The position numbers were made by a program, and so were the translations under genes. Below are positions 47,519 through 56,290 of a stretch of 57,319 nt of DNA, in pieces. The stretch lies in NCBI GenBank assembly GCA_051872335.1, contig JBJEDT010000055.1, positions 1 to 57,319 on the forward strand, written 5' to 3'. The notes under the pieces were generated by a model that saw only the letters and a program-made list of their open reading frames with translations, was not told the DNA's origin and did not search any database. This DNA is from SUG2458 sp051872335. Lineage in GTDB: Bacteria; Bacillota_I; Bacilli_A; RFN20; CAG-826. Positions within the stretch are counted from its first letter, which is position 1. Each line of letters opens with the position of its first letter.

Positions 47519-48919
47519 ATGCCAGAATTACCTGAAGTAGAAACAGTCAAAGAAATATTAAAAAAAATTTTAATAGGATCAAAGATTAATAAAGTAATGA
47601 TTTTTTATGAACGTATGATTCTTTCTCCTATAAAAGATTTTGAAAAAAGTCTCATTAATAAGGAAATTATAGATGTATCTCGTAAAGGAAAATTTTTAAT
47701 AATTCACTTTGAAGATAAAACTGTTTTAATTACCCATCTTAGAATGGAAGGCAAATTCATAGAGCGAAAAGCTAATGAAGATGTCTCTTCATATGCACGT
47801 GTAGTTTTTTATTTAAATGATGGACGTAAAATATGTTTTGATGATACAAGAAAATTTGGAATTATGAAAGTTAGTGATGAAGATCATTATCTCATTGAAC
47901 CTCCTATATCTAATCTAGGACCAGAACCTTTTTACATAAAAGATCCTTATTATTTATTGGAAAAATATAAACGAATAAAGAAACCAATAAAAGAAACTTT
48001 ACTCGATCAATCTATAATTGCTGGTATTGGAAATATTTATGCTGATGAAACATTATTTAGATGTTCATTACACCCTTTAACTGCTGCAAATGAATTGACT
48101 TTAGAAGATTGTAGAAATGTTATTGAAAATAGTATTAATGTCTTAAATAAAGCAATAACACTTGGTGGTTCAACAATTAGGAGTTACCATGCTAATGGTA
48201 TCGATGGTAAATTTCAAAATGAATTACTTGCTTATGGCAAAGAAGGTCAACTTTGTGCTAATAACTGTTCTGCACATTATAAAAAAATATTTGTAGGAGG
48301 GCGTGGTACTACCTATTGTCCTTTATGCCAAAGAAAAAGGAATAAAACATTTACGATTGGTATTACAGGAAAAATTGCAAGTGGTAAATCTACAATTATG
48401 AAAATTTTTTCTAAAAATAACATTAAAACATTATCAGCTGATCATATAGTGGCTGATTTATATAATACTGAAGAAGTTAAGTATCGAGTTTGCTCACTTT
48501 TAGGACCTGATGCTTATATTGAAGATAAAGTTAATAAAGAATATATTAAAAAAATAATTTCTTTAAATTCAAAGTTTAAAGAAAATTTAGAATCAATTCT
48601 ACATCCACTAGTTTATGAAAAAATTAAAGAATTCATTAATGAAAACACAAATGAAAAAATAATTGCTGTTGAAGTACCTCTTTTATATGAAACTGGTATG
48701 GAATCTTTATTTGATGCTACATTAGCAATTGATGCTAGTTTATCAGATCAAATAGCTAACCTTCAAAAAAGAGGTAGTGACATTGATTCTAATTTATTAT
48801 TAAATAAAAATAATCAATTTGATAAATACAAGAAAAAATTAACATTCTTGCTTCACACAAATAATGACATTAATGAAGTTGAACAACAAATCACTACAAT
48901 TATAAATAAAATTAAATAG
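47519..48919 (+). CDS. mutM-coaE: Fused formamidopyrimidine-DNA glycosylase and dephospho-CoA kinase
   Basis: One 466-aa protein joining two enzymes. Residues 1-272 are MutM/Fpg, which removes 8-oxoguanine: MPELPEVETV start (Pro2 and Glu3 catalytic), RKGKFL lysine, DDTRKFG and a zinc finger with Cys246, 250, 267 and 270 (the first pair spaced C-x3-C instead of the usual C-x2-C). Residues about 277-466 are CoaE, the last step of coenzyme A synthesis, with P-loop GITGKIASGKS and EVPLLYETGME. Almost no linker lies between. The ATG at 47519 is required because Pro must follow Met. In Bacillus mutM and coaE are separate genes after polA with ytaF between them. The CoaE lid region is poor in the usual Arg residues. 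Confidence 0.93.
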   Translation: MPELPEVETVKEILKKILIGSKINKVMIFYERMILSPIKDFEKSLINKEIIDVSRKGKFLIIHFEDKTVLITHLRMEGKFIERKANEDVSSYARVVFYLNDGRKICFDDTRKFGIMKVSDEDHYLIEPPISNLGPEPFYIKDPYYLLEKYKRIKKPIKETLLDQSIIAGIGNIYADETLFRCSLHPLTAANELTLEDCRNVIENSINVLNKAITLGGSTIRSYHANGIDGKFQNELLAYGKEGQLCANNCSAHYKKIFVGGRGTTYCPLCQRKRNKTFTIGITGKIASGKSTIMKIFSKNNIKTLSADHIVADLYNTEEVKYRVCSLLGPDAYIEDKVNKEYIKKIISLNSKFKENLESILHPLVYEKIKEFINENTNEKIIAVEVPLLYETGMESLFDATLAIDASLSDQIANLQKRGSDIDSNLLLNKNNQFDKYKKKLTFLLHTNNDINEVEQQITTIINKIK

Positions 48920-48941
48920 GAGACTTTCTAGTCTCCTATTT
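48914..48941. terminator. Bidirectional terminator, mutM-coaE/dnaI
   Basis: 12-bp perfect stem AAATAGGAGACT/AGTCTCCTATTT (48914-48925 with 48930-48941). Stop codons of both converging genes lie inside it. Confidence 0.9.
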
Positions 48942-49857
48942 TAAATACAGATTTTGAAATTAAACTTATTGGTTCTTTTGATGAATCACGAATTAATGTT
49001 ACAAGTTGTTTAGCCATTAATTCGGACATTTTTCCTTTAGTCGAATATAATGTTTGAATATCTTCCAAAGTAAAATTAGAACTAAATAAAGTTAATAGAT
49101 TATTCTTTTTTCGATATGATAATAAAGGATAAATAATAGTGTCACGAATATAATCATTTTTATATTCTGCTCCAAAATTATCTAATAATAAAATTGGTAC
49201 TTCATTAAGTTGATTAAATAATTCTTGAAAACCATTTTTATCAGAAAAAGACAAATCATTAAGTTCTTTAATTCGTGTTGCACAATCAATAACAGCTACA
49301 GGGCCTTCATTTTTTGATTGAACTAATTCATTAACTAAAGCAACTAAAATATATGATTTACCACTTGAAGGATTACCTGAGACATAAAGCCATTTACGAT
49401 CTTTCCCATTTAGTACTTTAATACAACTATCTAAAATTTGTTGTCTAGATTTTAATGGTTTTATTTGTTGAAACCTAGCACTTTTCCATGTTTCAGGTAC
49501 GTCACAAATAAGATATTTATTATTAATTTGTTCTCTAATAGTTGCAACTTCACACATTGAATATTTTCTTTCAACAAATTCATTATCAATAATTAAATTC
49601 AATTTTAAGTGACAAGGAACCTTTTTACATTTATCATAACCAGGACAATTTTTACAATAATTATAATCTTCTTGAAAATCTAAAAAGAAGGACAAATATT
49701 CGTTTACATGAGAAGTTTTTGCTCCCATCTTTTTAATTTCTTGATAAACTTCAGTATCATTTCTTAAATTTTCAATAGCTTTTGATTTAAATTGTTCAAT
49801 CTCCTCATGGGTGTAAACTTTATTATATTTACTTTTAATTTTTGTTGAAACATCCAT
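48928..49857 (-). CDS. dnaI: Primosomal protein DnaI (helicase loader)
   Basis: AAA+ ATPase that loads the replicative helicase DnaC. An N-terminal domain with a Cys cluster (YCKNCPGYDKCKKVPCHL, about residues 65-85) that can bind zinc and helicase is followed by the ATPase domain: Walker A SGNPSSGKSYIL, Walker B VPILLLDNFG. 309 aa, as in Bacillus. The ATG at 49857 has GGAGGT upstream; an ATG at 49872 overlaps dnaB and the ribosome site. Downstream partner of dnaB. Confidence 0.93.
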   Translation of the reverse strand: MDVSTKIKSKYNKVYTHEEIEQFKSKAIENLRNDTEVYQEIKKMGAKTSHVNEYLSFFLDFQEDYNYCKNCPGYDKCKKVPCHLKLNLIIDNEFVERKYSMCEVATIREQINNKYLICDVPETWKSARFQQIKPLKSRQQILDSCIKVLNGKDRKWLYVSGNPSSGKSYILVALVNELVQSKNEGPVAVIDCATRIKELNDLSFSDKNGFQELFNQLNEVPILLLDNFGAEYKNDYIRDTIIYPLLSYRKKNNLLTLFSSNFTLEDIQTLYSTKGKMSELMAKQLVTLIRDSSKEPISLISKSVFKIGD

Positions 49858-49862
49858 ATAAT

Positions 49863-51137
49863 TTACCTCCATGTTGCATTTTGTAATTGATAAGCTAAAT
49901 CTTCATCTATTTCTTCTTCATTATCACTACTATTATCTACAATAACATTTTTCATTGTTTGTTTTCTACAGTTATTTGATTTATTAGAAGAAATCTCATT
50001 ATTTTCAAAATCATTCAAAAATTGATATACATCTGCAGCTGTTTTAAGTTCACATCGTGCAACCGAAGCAGCAAGTTTTTCAATATATTTACGTGGCAAT
50101 TTATTATTACATTGTTGTAATGTGTAATAAAAAATAGCATTAATTGCATTTGTTGTTAATTTGTATTCTCTAGATAATGTTGAAATAATACCTAAATCAG
50201 CATCAGATGCTTTTACTCCTTTTTGCAAATAAACAAGGTAATCTTTTGATGATAATTTCTCCATTAATTGAATTTCAGCATCAAAATCCTCTACATTAAC
50301 ATCGATGTGAATGTTCTTTTTTGAACTTGTTGATACATAGTTTTGTTCTTTTTTACATAAATCATCTAATACATCAATACTTACTCTATTACCTTTTACA
50401 TTAGTAGAGTTAAAAGAATCAAAAACTAAAGAACTCATAATAAGTTCATCTAAACCATATAGAACAGATAGTCTTTCGATTTCAATTAATTCTTTTTTTG
50501 AAAATAAATTACGTGAAAGTTGATAATCATTTTTTAATTGATCAAAGAATGATTCAAAATCAAATTCTGTATCAACCATTCTAATTTTTCTTCCATAAGT
50601 ATGAACTTCATCACCAAGTTTATTAGCAAAACATTCATCATTAAAGTTAGGATTAAAAACCTCGACAAATGATGCAGATATTTCTTTAAAATCATCTGGT
50701 TCTTTTCTATTTTTAGATTCAAATGTTCTAGCAATAGAAGTAGCTTGTTTTTCACCAATCATTTTAGTTAATGTACCTGAAAAAAGAACATCATCAAAAA
50801 AATCTTTTGGAGACTTTGGACTATATAAAACATACACATATTTTTTAATATCGTTTTCTTTATTTAAAAAAGTACGAAGTAAACCCACGGCTTCTAATTT
50901 GTTCTTTGCTTCTAAAAAATCTTTTAAGTTAATTTGCATAGTATCAAATAAAATTGTATGTTGAACAAAATCAATAGCTGCTTTTCTTTCATATTTTGAC
51001 CATAAAGTCATAAATAAACCAAGTGCACTATATCCAATCATTGGTTGATATAATTCACTTAAAACTTTTCTATCGAAATCAGTCAAAAAAGATGCTAATT
51101 TTACTTTAAATAAATCATTTGTATGTAGAACTTCCAT
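49863..51137 (-). CDS. dnaB: Replication initiation and membrane attachment protein DnaB
   Basis: Gram-positive primosome protein (not the helicase) that with DnaD and DnaI loads helicase at the origin. The N-terminal winged-helix domain starts LSELYQPMIGYSALGLFMTLWS; a C-terminal DnaB/DnaD (DDBH2-type) domain lies around 300-395. 424 aa. It forms dnaB-dnaI as in Bacillus, but nrdR is missing upstream. A set of DnaA-box-like sequences lies 70-110 bases upstream of its start. Confidence 0.9.
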   Translation of the reverse strand: MEVLHTNDLFKVKLASFLTDFDRKVLSELYQPMIGYSALGLFMTLWSKYERKAAIDFVQHTILFDTMQINLKDFLEAKNKLEAVGLLRTFLNKENDIKKYVYVLYSPKSPKDFFDDVLFSGTLTKMIGEKQATSIARTFESKNRKEPDDFKEISASFVEVFNPNFNDECFANKLGDEVHTYGRKIRMVDTEFDFESFFDQLKNDYQLSRNLFSKKELIEIERLSVLYGLDELIMSSLVFDSFNSTNVKGNRVSIDVLDDLCKKEQNYVSTSSKKNIHIDVNVEDFDAEIQLMEKLSSKDYLVYLQKGVKASDADLGIISTLSREYKLTTNAINAIFYYTLQQCNNKLPRKYIEKLAASVARCELKTAADVYQFLNDFENNEISSNKSNNCRKQTMKNVIVDNSSDNEEEIDEDLAYQLQNATWR

Positions 51138-51205
51138 AGGTAAAATCTCCTTGCTTAAAGATTATATTATATATAAATATAATAAAAAAGATTTAGTATT
51201 CATTT

Positions 51206-51243
51206 TGTGGAATAAAATATTAATATGTGGAAATTGTGGATAA
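51206..51243. promoter_or_regulatory. DnaA-box cluster upstream of dnaB
   Basis: A perfect DnaA box TGTGGATAA (51235-51243, complement TTATCCACA) is preceded by two seven-of-nine matches, TGTGGAATA (51206-51214) and TGTGGAAAT (51226-51234), all in one orientation. The spacer lies between divergent dnaB and pfkA and is very AT-rich. Confidence 0.55.
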
Positions 51244-51257
51244 CTATTAGAAAACTA

Positions 51258-51269
51258 CGAAAATTTTCG
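51258..51269. repeat. 12-bp perfect palindrome
   Basis: CGAAAATTTTCG, in the dnaB-pfkA spacer, about 90 bases before pfkA. It has the form of a repressor operator but matches none I know with certainty. Confidence 0.35.
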
Positions 51270-51321
51270 AGAAAATTATAAATAATATTATTTAATTATT
51301 ATTTAATTTTAAAATTAAAAG

Positions 51322-51330
51322 TGTTAAAAT
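51322..51330 (+). promoter_or_regulatory. Extended -10 of the pfkA promoter
   Basis: TGTTAAAAT: a TGn extension followed by TAAAAT (51325-51330), 27 bases before the pfkA ATG. No clear -35. Confidence 0.45.
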
Positions 51331-51357
51331 TTATGTGATTTAATGGAGGTTTTATTT

Positions 51358-52320
51358 ATGAGTATTAAGAAAATTGGTATATTAACTTCTGGAGGAGATG
51401 CTCCAGGTATGAACGCAGCTGTTAGAGCAGTTGTTTTAGCAGGTTTAAACGCAAATAAAGAAGTATATTTTATATATGATGGTTATAAAGGACTAGTTGA
51501 AGGTCGCATTGAAAAAGCAACAAGAGAATCTGTACAAGACATTAATTTACGTGGTGGTACAATATTACATTCTGCTAGATTACCAGAATTTAAAGAAGTT
51601 GCAGTACGTGAAAAAGCTGTAGCAATTTTAAAAGAATTAGGAATCGATGCTCTTGTAGTTATAGGTGGAGACGGCTCTTGGATGGGTGCATTAAGATTAT
51701 CTGAAATGGGTATTAATTGTGTAGGTTTACCTGGAACAATTGATAATGATATTTCTTCTTGTGATTATACAATTGGTTTTGATACTGCTCTTAACACAAT
51801 TTGTTCATCAGTTGATAAATTAAAAGATACATCTTATTCACATCATAGATGTGCTTTAATTGAAGTTATGGGTCGTTATTGTGGTGATCTTGCAATGTAT
51901 TCAGGTATTGCATGTGGTGCTGATATTATCATTTCAAGTGATATGTATTTAAGTAAAGAACAAATTATTGAAGAAGTAAAATCTCTTCAAGCTAAGGGAA
52001 AACAATATATTATTATTATCGTAACAGAACATACATATAACGTACATGAACTTGCAAAAGAAATTGAAGCAAGTACAGGAATAGAAACAAGAGAAGAAGT
52101 TGTTGGACGTATTCAACGTGGTGGCTCTCCTACTGCTTTTGATAGAATTCTTGCTACAAGAATGGGTGTATATGCAGTAGATCTAATTTGTGAAGGCAAA
52201 ACAGGAATTTGTGTTGGCTTAAAAGGTAGCGATCTAGTTTATTATAATATTGAAGATGCATTAAAAATTGAAAGAAAGAATTCTAATGCTTTAATCGATG
52301 TCATTAAAAAAGTAAGATAA
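51358..52320 (+). CDS. pfkA: ATP-dependent 6-phosphofructokinase
   Basis: Committing step of glycolysis. 320 aa, the classic bacterial length. Motifs: ILTSGGDAPGMNAAVRA (ATP site), IGGDGSWMGA, catalytic PGTIDNDI and the MGRYCGDLA region. The ATG at 51358 follows GGAGG; an ATG at 51343 is inside the ribosome site. pyk follows after 16 bases, the usual pfkA-pyk pair. Confidence 0.97.
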   Translation: MSIKKIGILTSGGDAPGMNAAVRAVVLAGLNANKEVYFIYDGYKGLVEGRIEKATRESVQDINLRGGTILHSARLPEFKEVAVREKAVAILKELGIDALVVIGGDGSWMGALRLSEMGINCVGLPGTIDNDISSCDYTIGFDTALNTICSSVDKLKDTSYSHHRCALIEVMGRYCGDLAMYSGIACGADIIISSDMYLSKEQIIEEVKSLQAKGKQYIIIIVTEHTYNVHELAKEIEASTGIETREEVVGRIQRGGSPTAFDRILATRMGVYAVDLICEGKTGICVGLKGSDLVYYNIEDALKIERKNSNALIDVIKKVR

Positions 52321-52336
52321 AATAGGAGGAGGTCTT

Positions 52337-53788
52337 ATGCTTATAAATATTTCAAAAAAAACTAAAATAGTTTGTACAATTGGACCTTCTACTGATAATT
52401 ATGACGCTGTTTTAAAATTAATTAATGCAGGCATGAATGTTATGCGTGTTAATTTTTCTCATGGCTCATACGAAGAGCATATTAAAAAAGTCCAAATTGC
52501 TCGTCAAATAGAAAAAGATACTGGTTGTCTAATTCCAGTTATGTTAGATACAAAAGGTCCTGAAATACGCACTCATTTTTTTGAAAATGATTCGGCTACA
52601 ATACATAAAAACGATATAGTTAGAATTTCAATGAAAGAAGTATTAGGAACTTCTAAAAAGTTTTCAATCACTTATCCAGAATTATATGATGACGTTCAAG
52701 TAGGTAATATTATTAAACTTGATGATGGCAATTTAGATTTGTTAATCACTGAAAAAGATGATGCAAATAAAGAATTGGTAACTATTGCTCAAAATACACA
52801 TACAGTTACAAATAGACGCGGTGTAAATGTTCCATACATTAAATTATCAATGCCTTTCATTTCTGAAAAAGATGCTAATGATATAAAATTTGGTTGTGAA
52901 AATGATTTTGATTTAATTGCTGCAAGTTTTGTTAGAAGAGAACAAGATATTTTAGATGTTAAAGAATTATGTAAAAAATATAATAGACCACATATGAAAA
53001 TAATAGCTAAAATTGAAAATCCTGAAGGAGTTAGCAATATAGATAAAATAATAGAAGTTGCTGATGGTATTATGGTTGCTCGTGGTGATTTAGGTGTAGA
53101 AATACCTGCAGAAGAAGTACCTGTTATTCAAAAGATAATAATTGATAAATGTCGTCTTGCTGGAAAACCAGTTATAACAGCAACACAAATGCTTGATTCA
53201 ATGAAAAAATATCCTCGCCCTACAAGAGCAGAAGTAAGTGATGTTGCAAATGCTGTTACTCAAGGAACAGATGCTGTTATGTTATCAGCTGAATCTGCTT
53301 CAGGGGACTACCCTATTGAAGCAACATTAATGCAATCTAAAATTTCTGGTACAATGGAAAAATATTTAGATTATGAAAAATTAGCTCAAGAAGCGTTTGA
53401 TACTTCCGAAAAAACAAATAATGATGCTATTGCTATTTCAGTTGCAAATACAGCTGCCTTAATTGGTGCAAAACTTATTGTATGTTTTTCAGAAAGTGGA
53501 TCAACAGCTTTAAGAATTTCTAAATCAAGACCAGTTTGCAATATATTAGCTATTTCTAATGATAGAAGAGTTTGCCTAGATTTAGCTTTATCATGGGGTG
53601 TTAATTCTTTATATGCTCCTTTTGTTCCTCAATTAATCGAAGAAATGGAAGTTTTAGCTTTAGTTAAAGCTCATATGTTAGGAATTAAACCTGGTGAACC
53701 TATTATTATAACTGGAGGTACACCAACTGGTGCAGGTAAAACTAACTTTATGAAAATTATAAATGTCAATGAAATTAAAGACATTTAA
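52337..53788 (+). CDS. pyk: Pyruvate kinase
   Basis: Makes pyruvate and ATP from phosphoenolpyruvate. Barrel motifs KIVCTIGPST, NFSHGSYEEH, MLDTKGPEIRT and the ITATQMLDSM signature are present. 483 aa; the extra C-terminal PEP-utiliser-like domain of Bacillus Pyk is lacking. AGGAGG precedes the ATG. Second gene of pfkA-pyk. Confidence 0.96.
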   Translation: MLINISKKTKIVCTIGPSTDNYDAVLKLINAGMNVMRVNFSHGSYEEHIKKVQIARQIEKDTGCLIPVMLDTKGPEIRTHFFENDSATIHKNDIVRISMKEVLGTSKKFSITYPELYDDVQVGNIIKLDDGNLDLLITEKDDANKELVTIAQNTHTVTNRRGVNVPYIKLSMPFISEKDANDIKFGCENDFDLIAASFVRREQDILDVKELCKKYNRPHMKIIAKIENPEGVSNIDKIIEVADGIMVARGDLGVEIPAEEVPVIQKIIIDKCRLAGKPVITATQMLDSMKKYPRPTRAEVSDVANAVTQGTDAVMLSAESASGDYPIEATLMQSKISGTMEKYLDYEKLAQEAFDTSEKTNNDAIAISVANTAALIGAKLIVCFSESGSTALRISKSRPVCNILAISNDRRVCLDLALSWGVNSLYAPFVPQLIEEMEVLALVKAHMLGIKPGEPIIITGGTPTGAGKTNFMKIINVNEIKDI

Positions 53789-53829
53789 GCCCAAGTGTAA
53801 AAAAAACTACAAATTTTATTTAATTAGTA

Positions 53830-53835
53830 TATAAT
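53830..53835 (+). promoter_or_regulatory. -10 element of the degV promoter
   Basis: TATAAT 42 bases before the DegV-family start; the -35 region (ACTACA) is weak. Confidence 0.4.
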
Positions 53836-53876
53836 AAAATTATAAAACATCTAGTTTACAAAACAAGGAGAGTTAT

Positions 53877-54743
53877 ATGGCTAAAATTATTGTAACATCT
53901 GATTCAACATGTGCTATGCCTCGTGATATAGCATCCAGTATTGGATTAAATATTCTACCATTAAATGTTATTGTTAATGGAGTTGAATATCACGATGGAA
54001 TTGATATCGATTTAAATAAATTATGTTTAATGATGCGTGAAGGAGCAGATATTAAAACTTCAACACCTACACCTTATGAAATCGAATCATTTTTCGATGG
54101 TGTATTTGCTAAAGGTGCTGATCACATTATTCACTTTACAATTTCACATTGTTTATCATCAATGTTTGACTTATTTACTAATCTTTGCAAAGAAAAATAT
54201 GGAAATAAAGTAACTGTAATAGATTCACTTACAGTATGTAGTGCTATGCTACAATTGGTCTTAACAGCTAAAAAGATGGCTGAAGAAGGTTATTCAGTTA
54301 ATGAAATTGTTAATGAAATTGAATTAAGAAAATCAGAACAATTACCTATTTTCTTTATCCCTGAAACATTAACATATTTAAAGCGTGGAGGACGTATTTC
54401 TCCAGCAGTTGCTGCTATTGGAAACTTCATTGGTATGAAACCAGTATTATCAGTTAAAAATGGTAGTCTTGATAAGGAAACAACAACAAGAAACATTAAA
54501 AAAACTCTTAGTGAAAGAATTGATCAAATCGTATTAATGGATTTAGACCCAAAGCTACATGAAATAGATATCCTTCAATGTGATACAAATGATTCTTTAC
54601 TACAATGGCTCAAAGAAAATGTTAAAAACAAACTACCTGAATTCAATTGTAATATTAGTAATTTATCAATTAATGTTTGTGCACATGCTGGGCCAGGAAC
54701 TATTGGTATTGCAATAAATAAAAAAGTAGGATTACAAAAATAA
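53877..54743 (+). CDS. DegV-family fatty-acid-binding protein
   Basis: Two-domain DegV protein that binds a fatty acid in its core, as FakB does for fatty acid kinase. 288 aa. Signatures: VTSDSTCAMP at the N-terminus, FTISHCLSSMFDLF in place of the common T-I-S-S-x-L-S-G-T-Y, and LKRGGRIS..AAIGNFIGMKPVLSV. AAGGAG precedes the ATG. fakA is not in the window, so acyl-kinase partnership is only inferred. Confidence 0.88.
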   Translation: MAKIIVTSDSTCAMPRDIASSIGLNILPLNVIVNGVEYHDGIDIDLNKLCLMMREGADIKTSTPTPYEIESFFDGVFAKGADHIIHFTISHCLSSMFDLFTNLCKEKYGNKVTVIDSLTVCSAMLQLVLTAKKMAEEGYSVNEIVNEIELRKSEQLPIFFIPETLTYLKRGGRISPAVAAIGNFIGMKPVLSVKNGSLDKETTTRNIKKTLSERIDQIVLMDLDPKLHEIDILQCDTNDSLLQWLKENVKNKLPEFNCNISNLSINVCAHAGPGTIGIAINKKVGLQK

Positions 54744-54760
54744 TATAATATATTTCAAAA

Positions 54761-54828
54761 ATAAAAAATAACCTATATCTTGTATATAACTCAAAAGTTA
54801 ATCTACAATATAGGTTATGTTTTTTTTA
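54761..54828. terminator. Long bidirectional terminator, degV/lipoprotein
   Basis: ATAACCTATAT (54768-54778) pairs with ATATAGGTTAT (54808-54818), with a further inner stem (TTGTA/TACAA). T runs lie on both strands beyond the stem. Confidence 0.8.
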
Positions 54829-54876
54829 TAAAGATTTTACTTATATTTCATTATTATGACTATTTTAAATTATCAA

Positions 54877-56091
54877 TTAGCACATTGATAAACTAATTTT
54901 TCCACCATTAATTCTTGAAGTTGAAATAAGTTCAATATAATATACACCAGCTAATAAATTTTCTGCAAACAATGTTTCTTCTGCTCCAGTATTTTCTATT
55001 AAATTAAATTCATTGTCATATAATTTAAATTCGATGCCTTTTCCAGAAATAGCAGTATCCTCAGACCTGTCAACTATTATACCAGAGATACTATTTGCTC
55101 CACCAGAAGCAGTAATTGCCTCCTCTGTAAGTTCAAATTTATAATAGTGAGACTCATTATTATTAAAATTGTAAGGTAAAATTTTTTCATAAGTAAATGA
55201 AGAACTATAATAACTCATTTGTATAGCATGTTCAAAACTATCACCGGTACAAGAATGGCTAATAATAGCTTCATACTCTCCAACTTCTTCAAATGTAATA
55301 GTTATATAAAGATTTTCTTTTTTTAATAATAAATCTTGATAACTTTCAGTATTTGAAATACTACTTGCCATATAATAAATGCCAATTCCTCTTCTTGATA
55401 AATTAGCACCCGATAATTGTGACTTGTTATTATTATATATTTTAATTGTTAATTTACTACTATCAAGTTTTGAAATATCACTAGTTTTAATTATAAAGTC
55501 ATATGCATCAAAGTCATTATTAAAGTCTCCCTCTTTTGTTGGAGTATAATCAAATACTAATGTTGAACCAGCAGTCTCAACATTAAATGATACATAATTT
55601 TGTTCAAAATTAGGATCTTTATCATTAACAAAATTTAAATGAATACTAGCGGATTCCGTTTTAGTTTGACCACATACTGTACAAGTAAATACTTTGTCTA
55701 GATTTTCTAAACTTAATTCTCCATCAACTACACCTTCATCCCATAAGTGTTCTGCTTTATCAACTTCTAAACCACAAGTGCTACAATCATGCCAGTGATA
55801 TGTTTCATTTTTACTCCAAGTTGCTACATCATCATGAACATGTGCTGATCTAACATAACCACAAACATTACAAGTTGTGTCTAAAACATTATCATAAACA
55901 TGAGCGCCTTTATCAAATAATTCATCACAACCATCACATGTGTGCCAATGGTTATTTTCATCCTTTTCCCATGATATAGAAATGTCATGTTCATGAACTG
56001 GTTCTTCATGTTCTTCACCACAAGAATTTAATAGAAGTATTCCTGGAAGACATAAAATTCCTGCCAATGCAAATTTTAAAGATTTTTTCAT
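54877..56091 (-). CDS. Lipoprotein with paired CxxC/His modules
   Basis: Predicted cell-surface lipoprotein of unknown function. Signal peptide ends in the lipobox LNSC (Cys24). Residues 30-145 hold two modules with the pattern H-W-H-x-C-x2-C ... H ... C-x2-C: Cys52/55 with 74/77, and Cys103/106 with 137/140. Such zinc-ribbon-like repeats occur in surface proteins of gut Firmicutes. Residues 150-404 are beta-rich; the last 100 resemble a pre-peptidase C-terminal (PPC-like) domain. AAAGGAG precedes the ATG. It is the next gene downstream of the membrane LuxR regulator. Confidence 0.7.
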   Translation of the reverse strand: MKKSLKFALAGILCLPGILLLNSCGEEHEEPVHEHDISISWEKDENNHWHTCDGCDELFDKGAHVYDNVLDTTCNVCGYVRSAHVHDDVATWSKNETYHWHDCSTCGLEVDKAEHLWDEGVVDGELSLENLDKVFTCTVCGQTKTESASIHLNFVNDKDPNFEQNYVSFNVETAGSTLVFDYTPTKEGDFNNDFDAYDFIIKTSDISKLDSSKLTIKIYNNNKSQLSGANLSRRGIGIYYMASSISNTESYQDLLLKKENLYITITFEEVGEYEAIISHSCTGDSFEHAIQMSYYSSSFTYEKILPYNFNNNESHYYKFELTEEAITASGGANSISGIIVDRSEDTAISGKGIEFKLYDNEFNLIENTGAEETLFAENLLAGVYYIELISTSRINGGKISLSMC

Positions 56092-56202
56092 TATACTTTT
56101 CTCCTTTTCATAATCTTTAATTTAAAAATATTTATTAACCATTATTTTAATTTTTTAAATATAAGCACCTTCTTTCTAAATAAATATTTTTTTCTTTATT
56201 TT

Positions 56203-56208
56203 ATCATA
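56203..56208 (-). promoter_or_regulatory. -10 element of the lipoprotein promoter
   Basis: TATGAT on the minus strand with no acceptable -35 hexamer (GAAAAG at 17 bases), as in activator-dependent promoters. A leader of about 105 bases follows. Confidence 0.35.
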
Positions 56209-56234
56209 TGGAAAAATATATAATGCTTTTCCCA

Positions 56235-56253
56235 AGTACACTCTTAGTACACT
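56235..56253 (-). promoter_or_regulatory. Two direct repeats, 11-bp period (operator candidate)
   Basis: AGTGTACT occurs twice on the minus strand (56246-56253 and 56235-56242) with an 11-base period, i.e. one helix turn. It lies just upstream of the -35 position of the lipoprotein promoter. Confidence 0.5.
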
Positions 56254-56283
56254 TTTAAAAAAAGCCTACTTATAAAGTAGACT
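56254..56283 (-). terminator. Terminator of the LuxR-type gene
   Basis: AGCCTACTT (56263-56271) pairs with AAGTAGACT (56275-56283) with one G-T pair; a T run follows on the minus strand. Confidence 0.75.
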
Positions 56284-56290
56284 AATCATT

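Noticed and set aside
51206..51243. Chromosomal origin oriC
   Set aside because: Only one perfect DnaA box, no dnaA or dnaN nearby, and no clear strand-bias switch centred here.
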